A stretch of 64,000 nt of DNA from Phycisphaerae bacterium (lineage in GTDB: Bacteria > Planctomycetota > Phycisphaerae > UBA1845 > Fen-1342), in NCBI GenBank assembly GCA_028279405.1, contig JANQNU010000087.1, positions 62,001 to 126,000 on the forward strand, in the 5' to 3' direction. Every line of letters starts with the position of its first letter. The stretch's first letter is position 1. A model generated the notes under the pieces. The model ran no database searches. It saw only the letters and a list, made by a program, of their open reading frames with translations, and was not told where the DNA came from. Below are positions 9,542 to 21,100 of this stretch, one piece after another. A program made the translations under genes and the position numbers.

Positions 9542-9946
9542 TCAGCCGCCGGTGAAACAGGTCGAGCGATCGACGAAGCAGAGCTTGTTGCCGAACGGGT
9601 CATGAGCGTAGAACGAGCGCTCGCCCCATGGGCGGGTTACGATTTCCCCGGCGGGTGCGCCATGCACCTCCCCGACATCCAGGGCGGCGCCGGCGTCGAC
9701 ACACCGGTGACGACACGCTTCGAGATCATCCACGGCAAAGTAGATGTCCTGGGGGTTCGGCTCGGGGTCGTAGTCTTCGTCGTCGCCGCGCGGCCAGAAA
9801 CAGGCCAGAATCGTACCGTCGCAGTTGAAGTAGTGCCGGCCGCCGGAGACGCGAATGCCCGGCATGCCGAGCACCGCCGCGTAGAACCGCGCGGCTTGTT
9901 CGATGTCCCGTACGGGGAGAATGATGCGAAATAGCGTGGGTGTCAT
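9542..9946 (-). CDS. VOC family (glyoxalase/bleomycin-resistance fold) protein
   Basis: 134 residues, the usual length of a single-subunit VOC protein. Typical features are PVRDIEQAARFYAAVLGM at the start, a central strand with the metal-ligand-type pattern DIYFAVDDLEACRHR, and the C-terminal FYAHDPFGNKLCFVD. VOC enzymes bind a metal and act on small molecules such as methylglyoxal conjugates, antibiotics or catechols; the substrate here is unknown. The start is supported by GGAG upstream. It is divergent from an HxlR regulator, a common pairing in which the regulator controls the enzyme. Confidence 0.88.
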   Translation of the reverse strand: MTPTLFRIILPVRDIEQAARFYAAVLGMPGIRVSGGRHYFNCDGTILACFWPRGDDEDYDPEPNPQDIYFAVDDLEACRHRCVDAGAALDVGEVHGAPAGEIVTRPWGERSFYAHDPFGNKLCFVDRSTCFTGG

Positions 9947-10025
9947 TCAGCGTTCTCCTGCCAGCGTCCGCGCCGGGGCGGCGTGCGGTACGATTGGTCA
10001 CCCAGGTTCAGATCGATCATGCTCT

Positions 10026-10068
10026 CCACGCTACTGCGGGCGTGGCGACCGTGTAAAGTAGGCACTAC
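10026..10068. promoter_or_regulatory. Divergent VOC/HxlR control region with inverted repeats
   Basis: The 154-nt space between the divergent genes contains CCACG...CGTGG (10026-10045) and a small palindrome, GTAG-GCA-CTAC, at 10058-10068. It is a reasonable place for an HxlR dimer operator and overlapping promoters. The repeats are short, so this is a weak prediction. Confidence 0.3.
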
Positions 10069-10100
10069 AAAGTGACCGGGGCATCGTGAGGAGTTGGCCG

Positions 10101-10454
10101 ATGACGACACAACCCGACTCGGGCGTCTATCGCTACGACCCGCAGCACTGTCCGTTCACGGCGACCTGGGGAGTCCTCGGGGGCAAGTGGAAGGGGGTTC
10201 TCTGGTGGCGGCTGAGCAACGGGATCGGGCGGCTCGGCGAGTTGCAGCGCGCGATACCGCAGATCACGAAAAAGATGCTGGTACAGAGCTTGCGCGAATT
10301 GGAGCGCGACGGAATCGTCCGGCGTGAGGCGTTCGACCAGGTTCCGCCACGCGTCGAGTACTCGCTGACGGACTACGGTCGTAGTCTGGCGCCGGTCATG
10401 GATGCTGTATGCGCGTGGGGCGCCCGGCATTTGGAGCGCGCCGGGCGCACTTGA
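10101..10454 (+). CDS. HxlR-type winged-helix transcriptional regulator
   Basis: 117 residues. It has the HxlR signature: CPFTATWGVLGGKWKGVLWWRL, then RLGELQRAIPQITKKMLVQSLRELERDGIV, then PPRVEYSLTDYGRSL. The N-terminal Cys in the CP motif is the residue that senses oxidants or electrophiles in some family members. The start is set at ATG 10101 because AGGAG lies 7 nt upstream; an in-frame GTG 15 nt earlier is less likely. It probably acts as a dimer on the divergent VOC promoter and its own. Confidence 0.92.
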   Translation: MTTQPDSGVYRYDPQHCPFTATWGVLGGKWKGVLWWRLSNGIGRLGELQRAIPQITKKMLVQSLRELERDGIVRREAFDQVPPRVEYSLTDYGRSLAPVMDAVCAWGARHLERAGRT

Positions 10455-10476
10455 CGACGATGGGCGCTCGAGAGCG

Positions 10477-12057
10477 CTACTCGCACTCTCCGCACAGTGC
10501 CAGATCGGGCATGTCGACACACGTTGCGTCCACGCAAAGTGCCGCCAGGGCGCAGCGCAGCTCGCAGTAGTTCGCCAACAGCTCCGGGTCGACCGGAGGG
10601 TTCGTGATCGTCGGGTAGAGGTTGTCCTGCTCGAACGGGTCCAGCAGCAGGTCGAACAGTTCGATCCGGCTTGGGACCCGGCCGCGTCCGCGGATGAGTC
10701 GGTAGCGCTGGTTGCGAATCGCGCGATCGTGGCGAATGAGCATCGCAGGGTTGAACGATTGTTGCGTGGCATCGAAGTTCGGTTCGAACAGCTCGGCGTA
10801 GATCGTTCGGCGCGGAACGAACTCTGCCGGATTCCGCAGCGCGTCGAGAAACGAGTGCGAGTCCATCGGATGTTCGTTCGCGCCGGCAAAATCTGCGATG
10901 GTCGCATAAAGGTCCGTCGTATTGACTAGTGCGTCGCATTGTGTCCCTGGCGCGATTCCCACTCCCCGCACGATCAGCGGCACGTGTACGCCGCCTTCGA
11001 ATATATTCCCTTTGCCGTGCCCGTCGAGCACTCTCGGGGTGATTGCAGTGTTGTGCGTACCGTTGTCTCCGAGGAGAAAGACAACGGTGTCGTTCCAATC
11101 GATAACGTCGAACAACTTCGCTAACTCGCGATCGAGGTCCTCGGTTAGTTGGCGAACGCGCCAGTGGATGTTGACTTCTTCCGTGTGATTAGGGCAGGGC
11201 AGCGTGAATGGGCCGTGCGGCGCGTTGACGGGCACGTAGAGAAACCACGGCTCTTGTAGCTGAAAGTCCGGCAGCGGTGCACGCAGCGGGACGTCTGGAT
11301 CGATCACGCCGATTGCATCCTCAATCGTATCCACCGTCGCGTAGACGGGATGACCGTACAACGTCTTCGGGTCCGCGCCGGGCAGGCTGAACGTCTTTGC
11401 CCAGGAGTAGTATCCTTCACAGGCATCCGTCGGGACGCAGTCGGGGATCTGGTTGACCATTTTTAGGTTGAAGAGACTTCCGGCGTAGTAGTCGAAACCG
11501 GCGCCTTCGAACTCGCCCGAAGCCCCTCGCGACTGCAACACCGGGTGTTGTGCGAGCCGCTCGTCGCCGCACTCGCGCAGGTGCCATTTGCCAGTGCATG
11601 CCGTCGTGTAGCCGACTTCCTCCAGCGCCCAGGGCAGCGGCTTGCTGGGAAAACGGATCCCGATGAAAGGTTCCCGGGTCACGATCGTCCCGATCCCGGT
11701 GCGAAAGCCATAAAGACCGGTCATGAGATGCGCCCGAGTTGGTGAGCAGACCGGGTTGGACCAGACACGGGTGAATTGTTTGCCGTTTGCCGCCATCGCG
11801 TCCATTGTCGGTGTCTTCGCCGGCTGCGGGTGGCAATCATCGTTGTCGGCACAGCCCGGGGCCGCCTGGACCCGATCGATCAGCACCTGCCGATACACAC
11901 CCACGAGATCGGGCCCGAGATCGTCCACCAGAATCAGCACGATGTTGGGTTTTGGCGGCGCTTCCACCGGTGCGCCCTCTCCAGCGATCAGCGGTGCACT
12001 ACCGAGTAGCAAAGTAAGTGCGGGTGCCAGCTGCTTTGCAAACATCTTTCGAAACAT
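10477..12057 (-). CDS. Exported sulfatase, formylglycine (Cys) type
   Basis: 526 residues. The signal peptide covers ~1-25 (LAPALTLLLGSAPLIAG). The alkaline-phosphatase-like core starts PNIVLILVDDLGPD, with metal-binding D45/D46. The catalytic motif is C104-S-P-T-R (CxPxR), which FGE or anSME converts to formylglycine. Later HGKGNIFEGGVHVPLIVRG fits family S1 sulfatases. The start is at ATG 12057, where GAGGGG precedes it; an upstream frame extension has no signal peptide. The last ~29 residues carry six cysteines and look like an added Cys-rich tail. It hydrolyses sulfate esters, perhaps of sulfated polysaccharide, although no other polysaccharide-degrading genes are adjacent. Confidence 0.9.
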   Translation of the reverse strand: MFRKMFAKQLAPALTLLLGSAPLIAGEGAPVEAPPKPNIVLILVDDLGPDLVGVYRQVLIDRVQAAPGCADNDDCHPQPAKTPTMDAMAANGKQFTRVWSNPVCSPTRAHLMTGLYGFRTGIGTIVTREPFIGIRFPSKPLPWALEEVGYTTACTGKWHLRECGDERLAQHPVLQSRGASGEFEGAGFDYYAGSLFNLKMVNQIPDCVPTDACEGYYSWAKTFSLPGADPKTLYGHPVYATVDTIEDAIGVIDPDVPLRAPLPDFQLQEPWFLYVPVNAPHGPFTLPCPNHTEEVNIHWRVRQLTEDLDRELAKLFDVIDWNDTVVFLLGDNGTHNTAITPRVLDGHGKGNIFEGGVHVPLIVRGVGIAPGTQCDALVNTTDLYATIADFAGANEHPMDSHSFLDALRNPAEFVPRRTIYAELFEPNFDATQQSFNPAMLIRHDRAIRNQRYRLIRGRGRVPSRIELFDLLLDPFEQDNLYPTITNPPVDPELLANYCELRCALAALCVDATCVDMPDLALCGECE

Positions 12058-12201
12058 GTTTTTACCCCTCAAGCAAAGATTGGCCACGGTTCTCGCCCCG
12101 TTTGAAAGTATACCGGAGATTGGACCTTGGCGCAGCAATTAGTGCCTAGCAACGGCGCGGCGGCGAAGCGGCCATCGTCCGTCTGATCGTTGTCGTTCCC
12201 G

Positions 12202-12945
12202 TTAGTTGGTTGCTAGCACACCGCGGTCGAGATGCAACGTACGGTCGGCGGCGCGCGCGACGGAGGCGTCGTGCGTGACCATCACGATCGTCTGGCCTTC
12301 ACCGTGCAGGCCGGTGAGCAGTTCGAGGATGCGACCGCCGGAGTCTTCGTCCAGATTGCCGGTTGGCTCGTCCGCGAAGAGAATCTGCGGATCGTGAATC
12401 AACGCGCGGGCGATCGCAACGCGCTGCCGCTCGCCTCCGGAGAGTTCGTTGGGCCGGTGCTTGATACGCGCCGTGAGCCCGACGCGTTCGATGATGCTGC
12501 GGGCGCGTTCGTCGTACTTTTTTCGCCGACTGCCCCAGCGCAGCCAGGGTGTGCCGATCATGCGCGTCAGCAGCACGTTCTCCAGAACGGTGAGTTCCGG
12601 GAGCAGGTGATAGAACTGGAACACGAAGCCGAACGCGTGTCGACGGAGCCGGATCCGGCTCTGTTCCCAGAAGGAGAACGTGTCGAGCACGCCGGGCCGG
12701 AACCGGCGTTGTGTCGGCGGTGCATAGATGGGCTTGTCGTGGAACGTGACCTGGCCCTGGTTGGGTACGTCGAGCGCACCGAGCAAGTGCAACAGCGTGC
12801 TTTTGCCGCTGCCGGACTTGCCCATGATCGCGAGGAATTCTCCCGACCCGATCGCCAGCGAGCAGCCACGCAGGACCTCGACACCGACGCGACCCATGCG
12901 GTAGGTCTTACGGAGGTCGACCGCTTCCATCAACGGATTACTCAT
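12202..12945 (-). CDS. ABC transporter ATPase, LolD/MacB type
   Basis: 247 residues. Walker A is GKSGSGKST (44-52), the signature is LSGGERQRVAIARAL, and Walker B is ILFADEPTGNLD. The start overlaps the end of the permease gene by 8 nt, so the two are translated together. With the adjacent LolC/E-like permease it probably powers lipoprotein release from the inner membrane or a related mechanotransmission process. An insertion of about 20 residues (RFRPGVLDTFSFWEQSRIRLR) before the Q-loop region is longer than in typical LolD. Confidence 0.92.
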   Translation of the reverse strand: MSNPLMEAVDLRKTYRMGRVGVEVLRGCSLAIGSGEFLAIMGKSGSGKSTLLHLLGALDVPNQGQVTFHDKPIYAPPTQRRFRPGVLDTFSFWEQSRIRLRRHAFGFVFQFYHLLPELTVLENVLLTRMIGTPWLRWGSRRKKYDERARSIIERVGLTARIKHRPNELSGGERQRVAIARALIHDPQILFADEPTGNLDEDSGGRILELLTGLHGEGQTIVMVTHDASVARAADRTLHLDRGVLATN

Positions 12946-14689
12946 AGCGCAGCGCCTCGACGGGGTGCATGCTGCCCGCGCGCCAGGCGGCGGTCATCGA
13001 GCCCATCGTCGCCATGAAGATTCCGCCGACCGCAATGAACGCGACTTCGATCGGCCGCACCGTGTTGGGGATCTCGTCGAAGGAGTAGACCGACCGGTCC
13101 CAGACCTGCCAGGCCGGGTTGAGCCACACGAGCAGGTCCTGAATATCGTTGATGTAGACGACGAAGAGCGTGCCGAGAACCGATCCCGAAATGCTGCCGA
13201 CGACGCCGATCGCGACGCCGTAGAGCATGAAGATGCTCGCGACCCCGGCCGACGAACCGCCGATGCTCTTCACGATGCCGATGTCGCGCGTCTTCTGCAG
13301 CACGATCATGTAAAGGATGCACAGCACGAGCACGGCCGCAACCAGCGAGATGGTCCCGAACAGAATCGTGACCAGTTGCCGCTCCTTTTCGACGGGCTTG
13401 ATGTAGTGCGCCTGCGACTCCTCCCAGGTGACGACCTCGGTGCGTTCCAGCAACAGTTTTTCGTCAAACGTCAGGTTGAAGCGCTCGTCGTTTCGATAAA
13501 GGTGGAAGTGTCGTTCCAAACGCCGGGCCAGTGCGGTCGCGTCGACCCCCGCAGCGACCTTGATCTGGATCTGCGAGGCCCGTGCCGGAATCGGATCGCC
13601 GTCGATTGTTTCGCCGGCGTCCATCTGCAACAGCTTCTGCAAGACCTCGAATGCTACGTAGACCTGTTGCGAGTCGATCTCGTAGATGCCCGTACGCGAA
13701 TCGTCCGCGTAACGAAACGGATACTTGATCGGCGTATCGACGTTCGCCGCGTCCGAGATCGGCAGCAGCGTGAGCGTGACGACGCAGCCGCGCGGGAGCA
13801 GGTCGTAGCGTCGGTACGAGCCGTCTCGGAGGCGCTTGGCCACCAGATCCCGGCCGATGATCGCCCCGTCGCGCGGTTCCCCTTCGAAGCCAGGGCGCGG
13901 CCGTTCGTTGGAGAGTTCCGGTGCGCTGCCGCGGGCAAAGACGCCGGGAATGAGCGGCAGGTTGTACTCTGCCAGGGCTTCATTCAGCCGCGTACCCGCG
14001 TAAACATCGTCCTCATTTGTGTCGGCCGCGCGTGATTTGGCCAGGGCGTCCGCTAGCGACAGCGGCAGGACCGGCAGGATGATCGTTCCCTCGGGTGTTT
14101 CCTTGCGGGCCGAGCGCTGATCGTCGAACCCGACCACTGGCTGCTGTTGCGGCGCGAACGTCGTCGTCCCGGGATAGTGTTGCTCGTAGAAAAGCCCCGA
14201 CTTGAAGGCGTTGACGCGGTAGGTCTCCTCCAGCTTGATCCCGGAGACGATCACCGTCTGAACGCTCGGCGAGTCCTCGAACTTCATCATGCCGTAGGTC
14301 ACGATCACCGGCGTTGCTTCGACGATCTCCGGCCACTGCTTGATCTCGTCGATCAGTTCCTGATAGAGCGGGAATCCACGGGCCGAGTCCCCGCGCACGA
14401 TCACGTCTCCCAGCAGACCGCGCGCCTTGAGCTTCAGCTTATCGAGGAATCCGCCCATGACCGACGATACGATCAGGACCATCGCGGTACACAGCGTGAC
14501 CGCACCGATCGCAAAGTAAGCGATTCGGCGTTTCCGCAGGTAGCGAATCGTCAGGAAGATCTTGTACAAGGTGGCTCGGTCCGGTTTCCCCGCGCGAGCG
14601 CGGTTGGCGTCTTCGTGTCCATCAATGCGTAGAGAGTAGGCGGTCCGTTCGGATTGTGCGAGCGCGCAGCAGTACGAGTGCGGTGACAA
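12938..14689 (-). CDS. ABC transporter permease, LolC/LolE (FtsX/MacB) family
   Basis: Up to 583 residues. A first membrane helix (IAYFAIGAVTLCTAMVLIVSSVMGGF) is followed by a long extracytoplasmic MacB-type domain. Three C-terminal helices form the FtsX domain (e.g. LVAAVLVLCILYMIVL). The family's usual beginning, TIRYLRKRRIAYF, appears only after ~40 residues, and those 40 residues overlap the preceding gene in another frame. The true start may be TTG 14569, giving 543 residues. The periplasmic part is longer than in classical LolC/E (~400 residues in total). Confidence 0.88.
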   Translation of the reverse strand: MSPHSYCCALAQSERTAYSLRIDGHEDANRARAGKPDRATLYKIFLTIRYLRKRRIAYFAIGAVTLCTAMVLIVSSVMGGFLDKLKLKARGLLGDVIVRGDSARGFPLYQELIDEIKQWPEIVEATPVIVTYGMMKFEDSPSVQTVIVSGIKLEETYRVNAFKSGLFYEQHYPGTTTFAPQQQPVVGFDDQRSARKETPEGTIILPVLPLSLADALAKSRAADTNEDDVYAGTRLNEALAEYNLPLIPGVFARGSAPELSNERPRPGFEGEPRDGAIIGRDLVAKRLRDGSYRRYDLLPRGCVVTLTLLPISDAANVDTPIKYPFRYADDSRTGIYEIDSQQVYVAFEVLQKLLQMDAGETIDGDPIPARASQIQIKVAAGVDATALARRLERHFHLYRNDERFNLTFDEKLLLERTEVVTWEESQAHYIKPVEKERQLVTILFGTISLVAAVLVLCILYMIVLQKTRDIGIVKSIGGSSAGVASIFMLYGVAIGVVGSISGSVLGTLFVVYINDIQDLLVWLNPAWQVWDRSVYSFDEIPNTVRPIEVAFIAVGGIFMATMGSMTAAWRAGSMHPVEALRYE

Positions 14690-15146
14690 TCATCCCCGCG
14701 CCCAGCCCTATCAGCACCGGCCGGGTCTCCGCGCGAACGCACAAGGCCAGAATCGGATACTTCCCCACGAACAACTCGACCTGCTGGTGCAGCCCGTCCG
14801 CTTCGACCGGATCTGAAGGCGCGTCCATACGGGCGAGCGTCGCTTCAGCTTCGCGTAGTACATCAGGGTCGATCACGATCGTCTGCCGCGGGTCGTCGGG
14901 CCGGTCGCCGAACTCGTCGCGCTCGAGACGCCGCAGATAGGCCGGGTCGTCACGGTGCGCATTCTGTTTTTGCAGGACTTCGAGGTGCTCCCGCAGTGCC
15001 GCGACCTCGTGGCCGCGCTGCTGGTGCAGTAGCGACGCCGCCCGGTAATCCAGCCACGCCGGCAGGAGCACGCAGGGCGTCAGCATGCCGGCGCCGAGCG
15101 TGACCATCATCCAGAAGAACAGCGTTGTAATGGCTCGATCCGACAT
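14622..15146 (-). CDS. FtsB/DivIC-like coiled-coil membrane protein
   Basis: 174 residues. A membrane segment (7-31) is followed by a coiled coil (~40-65, HQQRGHEVAALREHLEVLQKQN) and then AYLRRLERDEFGDRPDD. This resembles the end of the FtsB/DivIC (septum formation initiator) domain. A second membrane helix near the C-terminus (VLIGLGAGMIVTALVLL) is not usual for FtsB. It lies 29 nt downstream of eno, and eno-ftsB/divIC adjacency is common in bacteria, which supports the reading. Many planctomycetes lack standard divisome genes, so a division role is not certain. Confidence 0.6.
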   Translation of the reverse strand: MSDRAITTLFFWMMVTLGAGMLTPCVLLPAWLDYRAASLLHQQRGHEVAALREHLEVLQKQNAHRDDPAYLRRLERDEFGDRPDDPRQTIVIDPDVLREAEATLARMDAPSDPVEADGLHQQVELFVGKYPILALCVRAETRPVLIGLGAGMIVTALVLLRARTIRTDRLLSTH

Positions 15147-15175
15147 CCGTGTCGTCCGGTTTGGGTTGTTGTTTG

Positions 15176-16911
<1,736 letters not shown>

Positions 16912-17197
16912 AACCGCGACGATTGTACACCCGGGCCCTACAATCGTCAGGGCGCCCGTTCGCGCTGTTTCCGGAATTCGCCATAACATGGCGTGTTCGG
17001 GCGACTTCGAGCGGTTTCGGACGCCCGCAACAATTGAATGCGGTCGAAAAACGTCGCAATATTGGAATCGCCGAACCGTCGTCGACGTCCGGCGAATCTA
17101 GATAGTGCGGGTAGAACGCCGCTCGCGGGACCAGGACCCCGCACCGAGATTGGCTATCGCTGTCGGCCTGACGCCGGGCCCAGCAGGAGGATGTTTG

Positions 17198-18046
17198 ATG
17201 CGTTTCGTGAACAATGCCAAGACCGCCGTGCTGCTCGGCGGACTAATCGGACTGTGCATGCTGATCGGGTACGTCGCAGGCGGCCCATACGGGTTGACCA
17301 TGGGACTCGTGATCGGGTTGGTCACAAACGTCGGTGCGTTCCTGTTTTCCGACAAGATTGCGATTGCCGCGATGCGTGGCCAGGAGATCCAGCGCCATGA
17401 CCTGCCCTGGCTCTACAATATGGTCGAAGGCCTCGCGCAGCGCGCCAACCTGCCGATGCCGCGGGTCTACGTTTGTCCGCAGGATGCTCCGAACGCATTC
17501 GCCACCGGTCGCAGCCCGAAACACTCCGCGGTCGCGATCACGCAGGGCATGCTGCGAAACTTTCCGGAACAGGAGATCGAAGGCGTCATGGCCCACGAAC
17601 TGGCGCACATCCGTCATCGGGACGTGCTGATCTCGACCGTCGCGGCCGTTATCGCCGGCATGATCTCCTACGCCGGCTGGATGCTGATGTGGTTCGGCGG
17701 CGGGCGCAACGACAACAATCCCCTGGGAGCGGTAGGGGCGCTCGCAATGGCAATCCTGGCCCCGGTGGCGGCCGGACTGATCCAGATGGCGATATCCCGC
17801 CAGCGGGAGTACGCCGCCGATTCGTTCGGCGGGGAGCTTTGCGGCGATCCGCGCAAGCTGGCCTACGCGCTGCAGCGACTGCAGGCCGGCAACGAACGCG
17901 TCTCGATGAACACGCATCCCGCGTTCCACAACATGTTCATCATCCAGCCGCTTTCCGGAAAGGGAATGGCGTCGCTCTTCAGCACGCACCCTGACACCAA
18001 CGAGCGCATCCGTCGGCTGATGGCCCAGGCCGATCGCGTGCGGTAA
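17198..18046 (+). CDS. htpX: HtpX-type M48 zinc metalloprotease
   Basis: 282 residues, the family length. Two N-terminal membrane helices (AVLLGGLIGLCMLIGYVAGG; GLTMGLVIGLVTNVGAFLF) are followed by the zinc motif HELAH at ~133-137 and its third ligand in REYAADSFGGEL. Further membrane segments lie after the HExxH. HtpX is a membrane-embedded protease that removes damaged or misassembled membrane proteins. The start at ATG 17198 is fixed by AGGAGG about 8 nt upstream. It is a single-gene unit, converging with the next gene across a strong hairpin. Confidence 0.96.
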   Translation: MRFVNNAKTAVLLGGLIGLCMLIGYVAGGPYGLTMGLVIGLVTNVGAFLFSDKIAIAAMRGQEIQRHDLPWLYNMVEGLAQRANLPMPRVYVCPQDAPNAFATGRSPKHSAVAITQGMLRNFPEQEIEGVMAHELAHIRHRDVLISTVAAVIAGMISYAGWMLMWFGGGRNDNNPLGAVGALAMAILAPVAAGLIQMAISRQREYAADSFGGELCGDPRKLAYALQRLQAGNERVSMNTHPAFHNMFIIQPLSGKGMASLFSTHPDTNERIRRLMAQADRVR

Positions 18047-18063
18047 CGATCCCGGCTAGCGAG

Positions 18064-18101
18064 CACACGCGGTCCCCGGTCGCGCATCGAGACCGCGTGC
18101 G
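18064..18101. terminator. Hairpin between convergent htpX and DCN-repeat gene
   Basis: A 9-bp perfect stem, CACGCGGTC (18066-18074) with GACCGCGTG (18091-18099), lies in the 68-nt space between two convergent genes. The position fits a shared bidirectional transcript end. There is no clear T-run on either side. Confidence 0.4.
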
Positions 18102-18114
18102 CCGTCCCGGCTGA

Positions 18115-21100
18115 CTACGGCCCGGTCAGCAACTCGACGAACGGACCGATGTCGGAAACAGACACGGCCCCGTCGCTGTTCAGGTCACCATTGAGCAGAC
18201 GGCAGTCGGGGAACTGTTTCTCATAGCCGGTCGGGTCGGTCAAGGCTAGCACGAAACCACCGATGTCGCTAACGCTGACCGTTCCATCGCAGTTCATGTC
18301 GCCCGGCAGACCGGATTCACACTCGTCCGGGATACCGTTCTGATTCTCGTCCCGGGACCCGGTCACGCCATCGTCATACTTCAGGACGAGCTGCACAAAG
18401 CTCGCAGGCGCGTCGCACAGACCCGCGTCCACACCGGCCGTCGTCTCCAGCACGAACATCGCATTGCCTTCTCCCGCGCTACGGAGCGCATTGAAGGTTC
18501 CCGGCTCCAGCGACAACACATCGACGTCGGGAGTATCAGCGGGCGGACAGTCCCGAAAGCCGGACGTCAGCAGGTCACCCAGGAGCTGGCCGTTAAACGT
18601 TACCCGCAGCGACTCACTGGTGAAATTGAAGTCGCCGCGCGCTTGTACTTCGATGCGCACGGTGTCGATCGCTTCAGGGACGTCGGTGAACACGTGCTGC
18701 TGCGGGTTGCCGGCGCCGATCGGCGAGAGCAGCGGCGACCGCGCCTCGAATCGACGAGCGACATCACAACTGTCGGGAATCCCGTTCTGGTTACAGTCGA
18801 CGGCTACGCCGCTGGCGATGTCGCACGTGTCCGGAACGCCGTTGGCGTTACAGTCCGCCGCAGTGCCGACTGCGATGTCGCAGCTATCGGGCACCGCGTT
18901 GGCGTTGCAGTCGGCGGCCGTGCCGTTCGCCAGATCGCAGCTGTCCGGTTGGCCGTTGGCATTGCAGTCGATGCTGAACCCGCTCGCGATGTCGCATTCG
19001 TCCGGTACCGCGTTCGCGTTGCAGTCGGCGTCGTCTTGGGCTACGTCGCACTCGTCCGGCACACCGTTGCCGTTGCAGTCGAGTGCGGCGCCCGACGCGA
19101 TGTCGCACTCGTCCGGTACCGCGTTCGTGTTGCAGTCCGGCTCGCATTCGTCGGGCACGCCGTTCGCGTTGCAATCGAGCGACTGACCGCAGCCGGGATT
19201 GCCGCATCCGTCGCAGCTCAGGTCACACTCGTCGTTGATACCGTTCGCGTTACAGTCATTCACGCGGATCCGTCCCACCTGCACACCCCAGAGCCCGAAC
19301 TGGTCGGCGTAGGCCTGAAACGTCCAGAAGGTCAGGTCATCGAACGGATCCACAACCGTCGCGCTGTAATCACCCCAGCGGTTGCGACCGAACTGATCGA
19401 GGTTCTGAATGGTCGATTCTCCGGACCGAAATTCCGTCGGCGGTCCAAGGTCCAGCTGTAGCTCGGTTGCGGCGCGACCCGTGAAATACGCGCCGATGAA
19501 CTGCCCGGCGTTGGATCCTGAGCAGCCGATCATGATGTCGTTGTTCCGGTTGACCGCGATGGATCCGTAATAGTAGTGCCGAATGCCGTCTTCAACGGTC
19601 CCGTCCTGCACGAGCGTCATCGTTGCCGGGTCGATCCGGTACCAGCGAATGAACGTGAACTCATCCGACGCGGTGGTCATCGTCGTCCAGATGTGCCCGT
19701 CGCGCAGCACGGCACCACTCATCCTGGAGGCGAGCGTCGATACATCCGGACCGTCAAGCTGCTCGGCCCGCGCTTGACCCGTTTTCGTCGGCGCGTCGAT
19801 CTGTCCGAGGAACTCGAAGGTCGGGTCGGTGATCGGCGGATTGACCCGGCTGATCCCGAGTCGATCCAGACCATTTCGCGAAACCAGCAGATGTCCGGCG
19901 GGCGCGCTGTCATCCAGCACGACCATCGGTTGGTTCGTGCTGAAGGCTTCCAGAAACGGTATGGAAAAGCCCGTCACGGCGCCCATCGCCGGCGCGGAGT
20001 CCAGAAGCGGCGCCTTCTCGATCGCGAACAGCGGCTGGTCCGTAAAGGCCGCGTTGACCAGACTGTACGAGATATAGATGCCGTCTTCGTCCACGCCCAG
20101 CTTCGGAAAGTCCGGCCATACGTTCGGCGGTTCGTCCAACTCGGCATTGAATGATGTCGAGAACCAGGACCCGGTCGGGTCATCGGTCAGCGAGATCGAC
20201 AAGAAGAGCCGCGCGATGAAGTCCGTACTGACGAGGATCCAACGGTTACTGAACGTGTCGTAGACCAGCTCCGGATCACCGTTGCTCCCCGGCTGGAGGC
20301 TTCCCAGGGCCAGCCTCCCGATTTCGTCCCCGGTTTCCTTGTCGTAGATCCCGACTACGTTGTTGACCGCGACCACGACATGATTCGGCCCGACGGCGCC
20401 TTGCGTATCGGGTGGAAAGCCGGTGAACGGATCGCCGCGCACGATCGTCTCATAGTTCTGCTCGAGTCGGATGTCGATCATTCCCTGCCCGCGCTCGATC
20501 GAGCGATCGACCTTCGACGTATTGTCGTCGTCCGCGGCCGGGTTGGGTTCGTCCTGCGGGAACGGGCCGATCACCGATTGATCAACAGGGAAAACCCCGG
20601 CGCCGCGTTCCCAAACAAGGCCCTGGTAGCGCGTCTCGTTCAGCACCTCCTTGTGGCCACGGTCCTCGAAGTCGACGACCGTCAGTTGCATCGGTTCGGA
20701 GTCCGGTTCGGCCGCATTCGTCGGCGCGTACGTTAGATCGTCGATCGCGTACCAGACGCCGCGCGAATTGCCGCCACACGCTTCGATGCGAATGCGATCG
20801 ACAGTCGGCAATGGAATGTCGAACCAAACGGGCGCCGTGTCGAGCGGGCCGAGCCAGTCGCTCCGACCCACTTCATTGCCCGCGCGATAGCCGACGACAT
20901 GGATCGCCGAAGCGCCGGCGCCGGGAGTGCCGACCGCGCGGAGCAGCGCTCCGTGGAGCCGGACGGGTTCCGGGAACCGTATCCCCATCTGGAGGTCGCC
21001 GTTGCCGTTGACCAGGACTCGGTTGCGCCTGTGTGGCGCCGCACCACCCAGGCGCTGGACGACCCAGTGCCCGGCCCGATCGTCCGTTGACGTTGCGCGC

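Noticed and set aside
18748-19260. Regular ~57-bp repeats that at first sight resemble a CRISPR array
   Set aside because: The repeats are in frame inside a long exported protein and encode DCNxNxxPDxCD calcium-type units; spacers are not unrelated and no cas genes are present.
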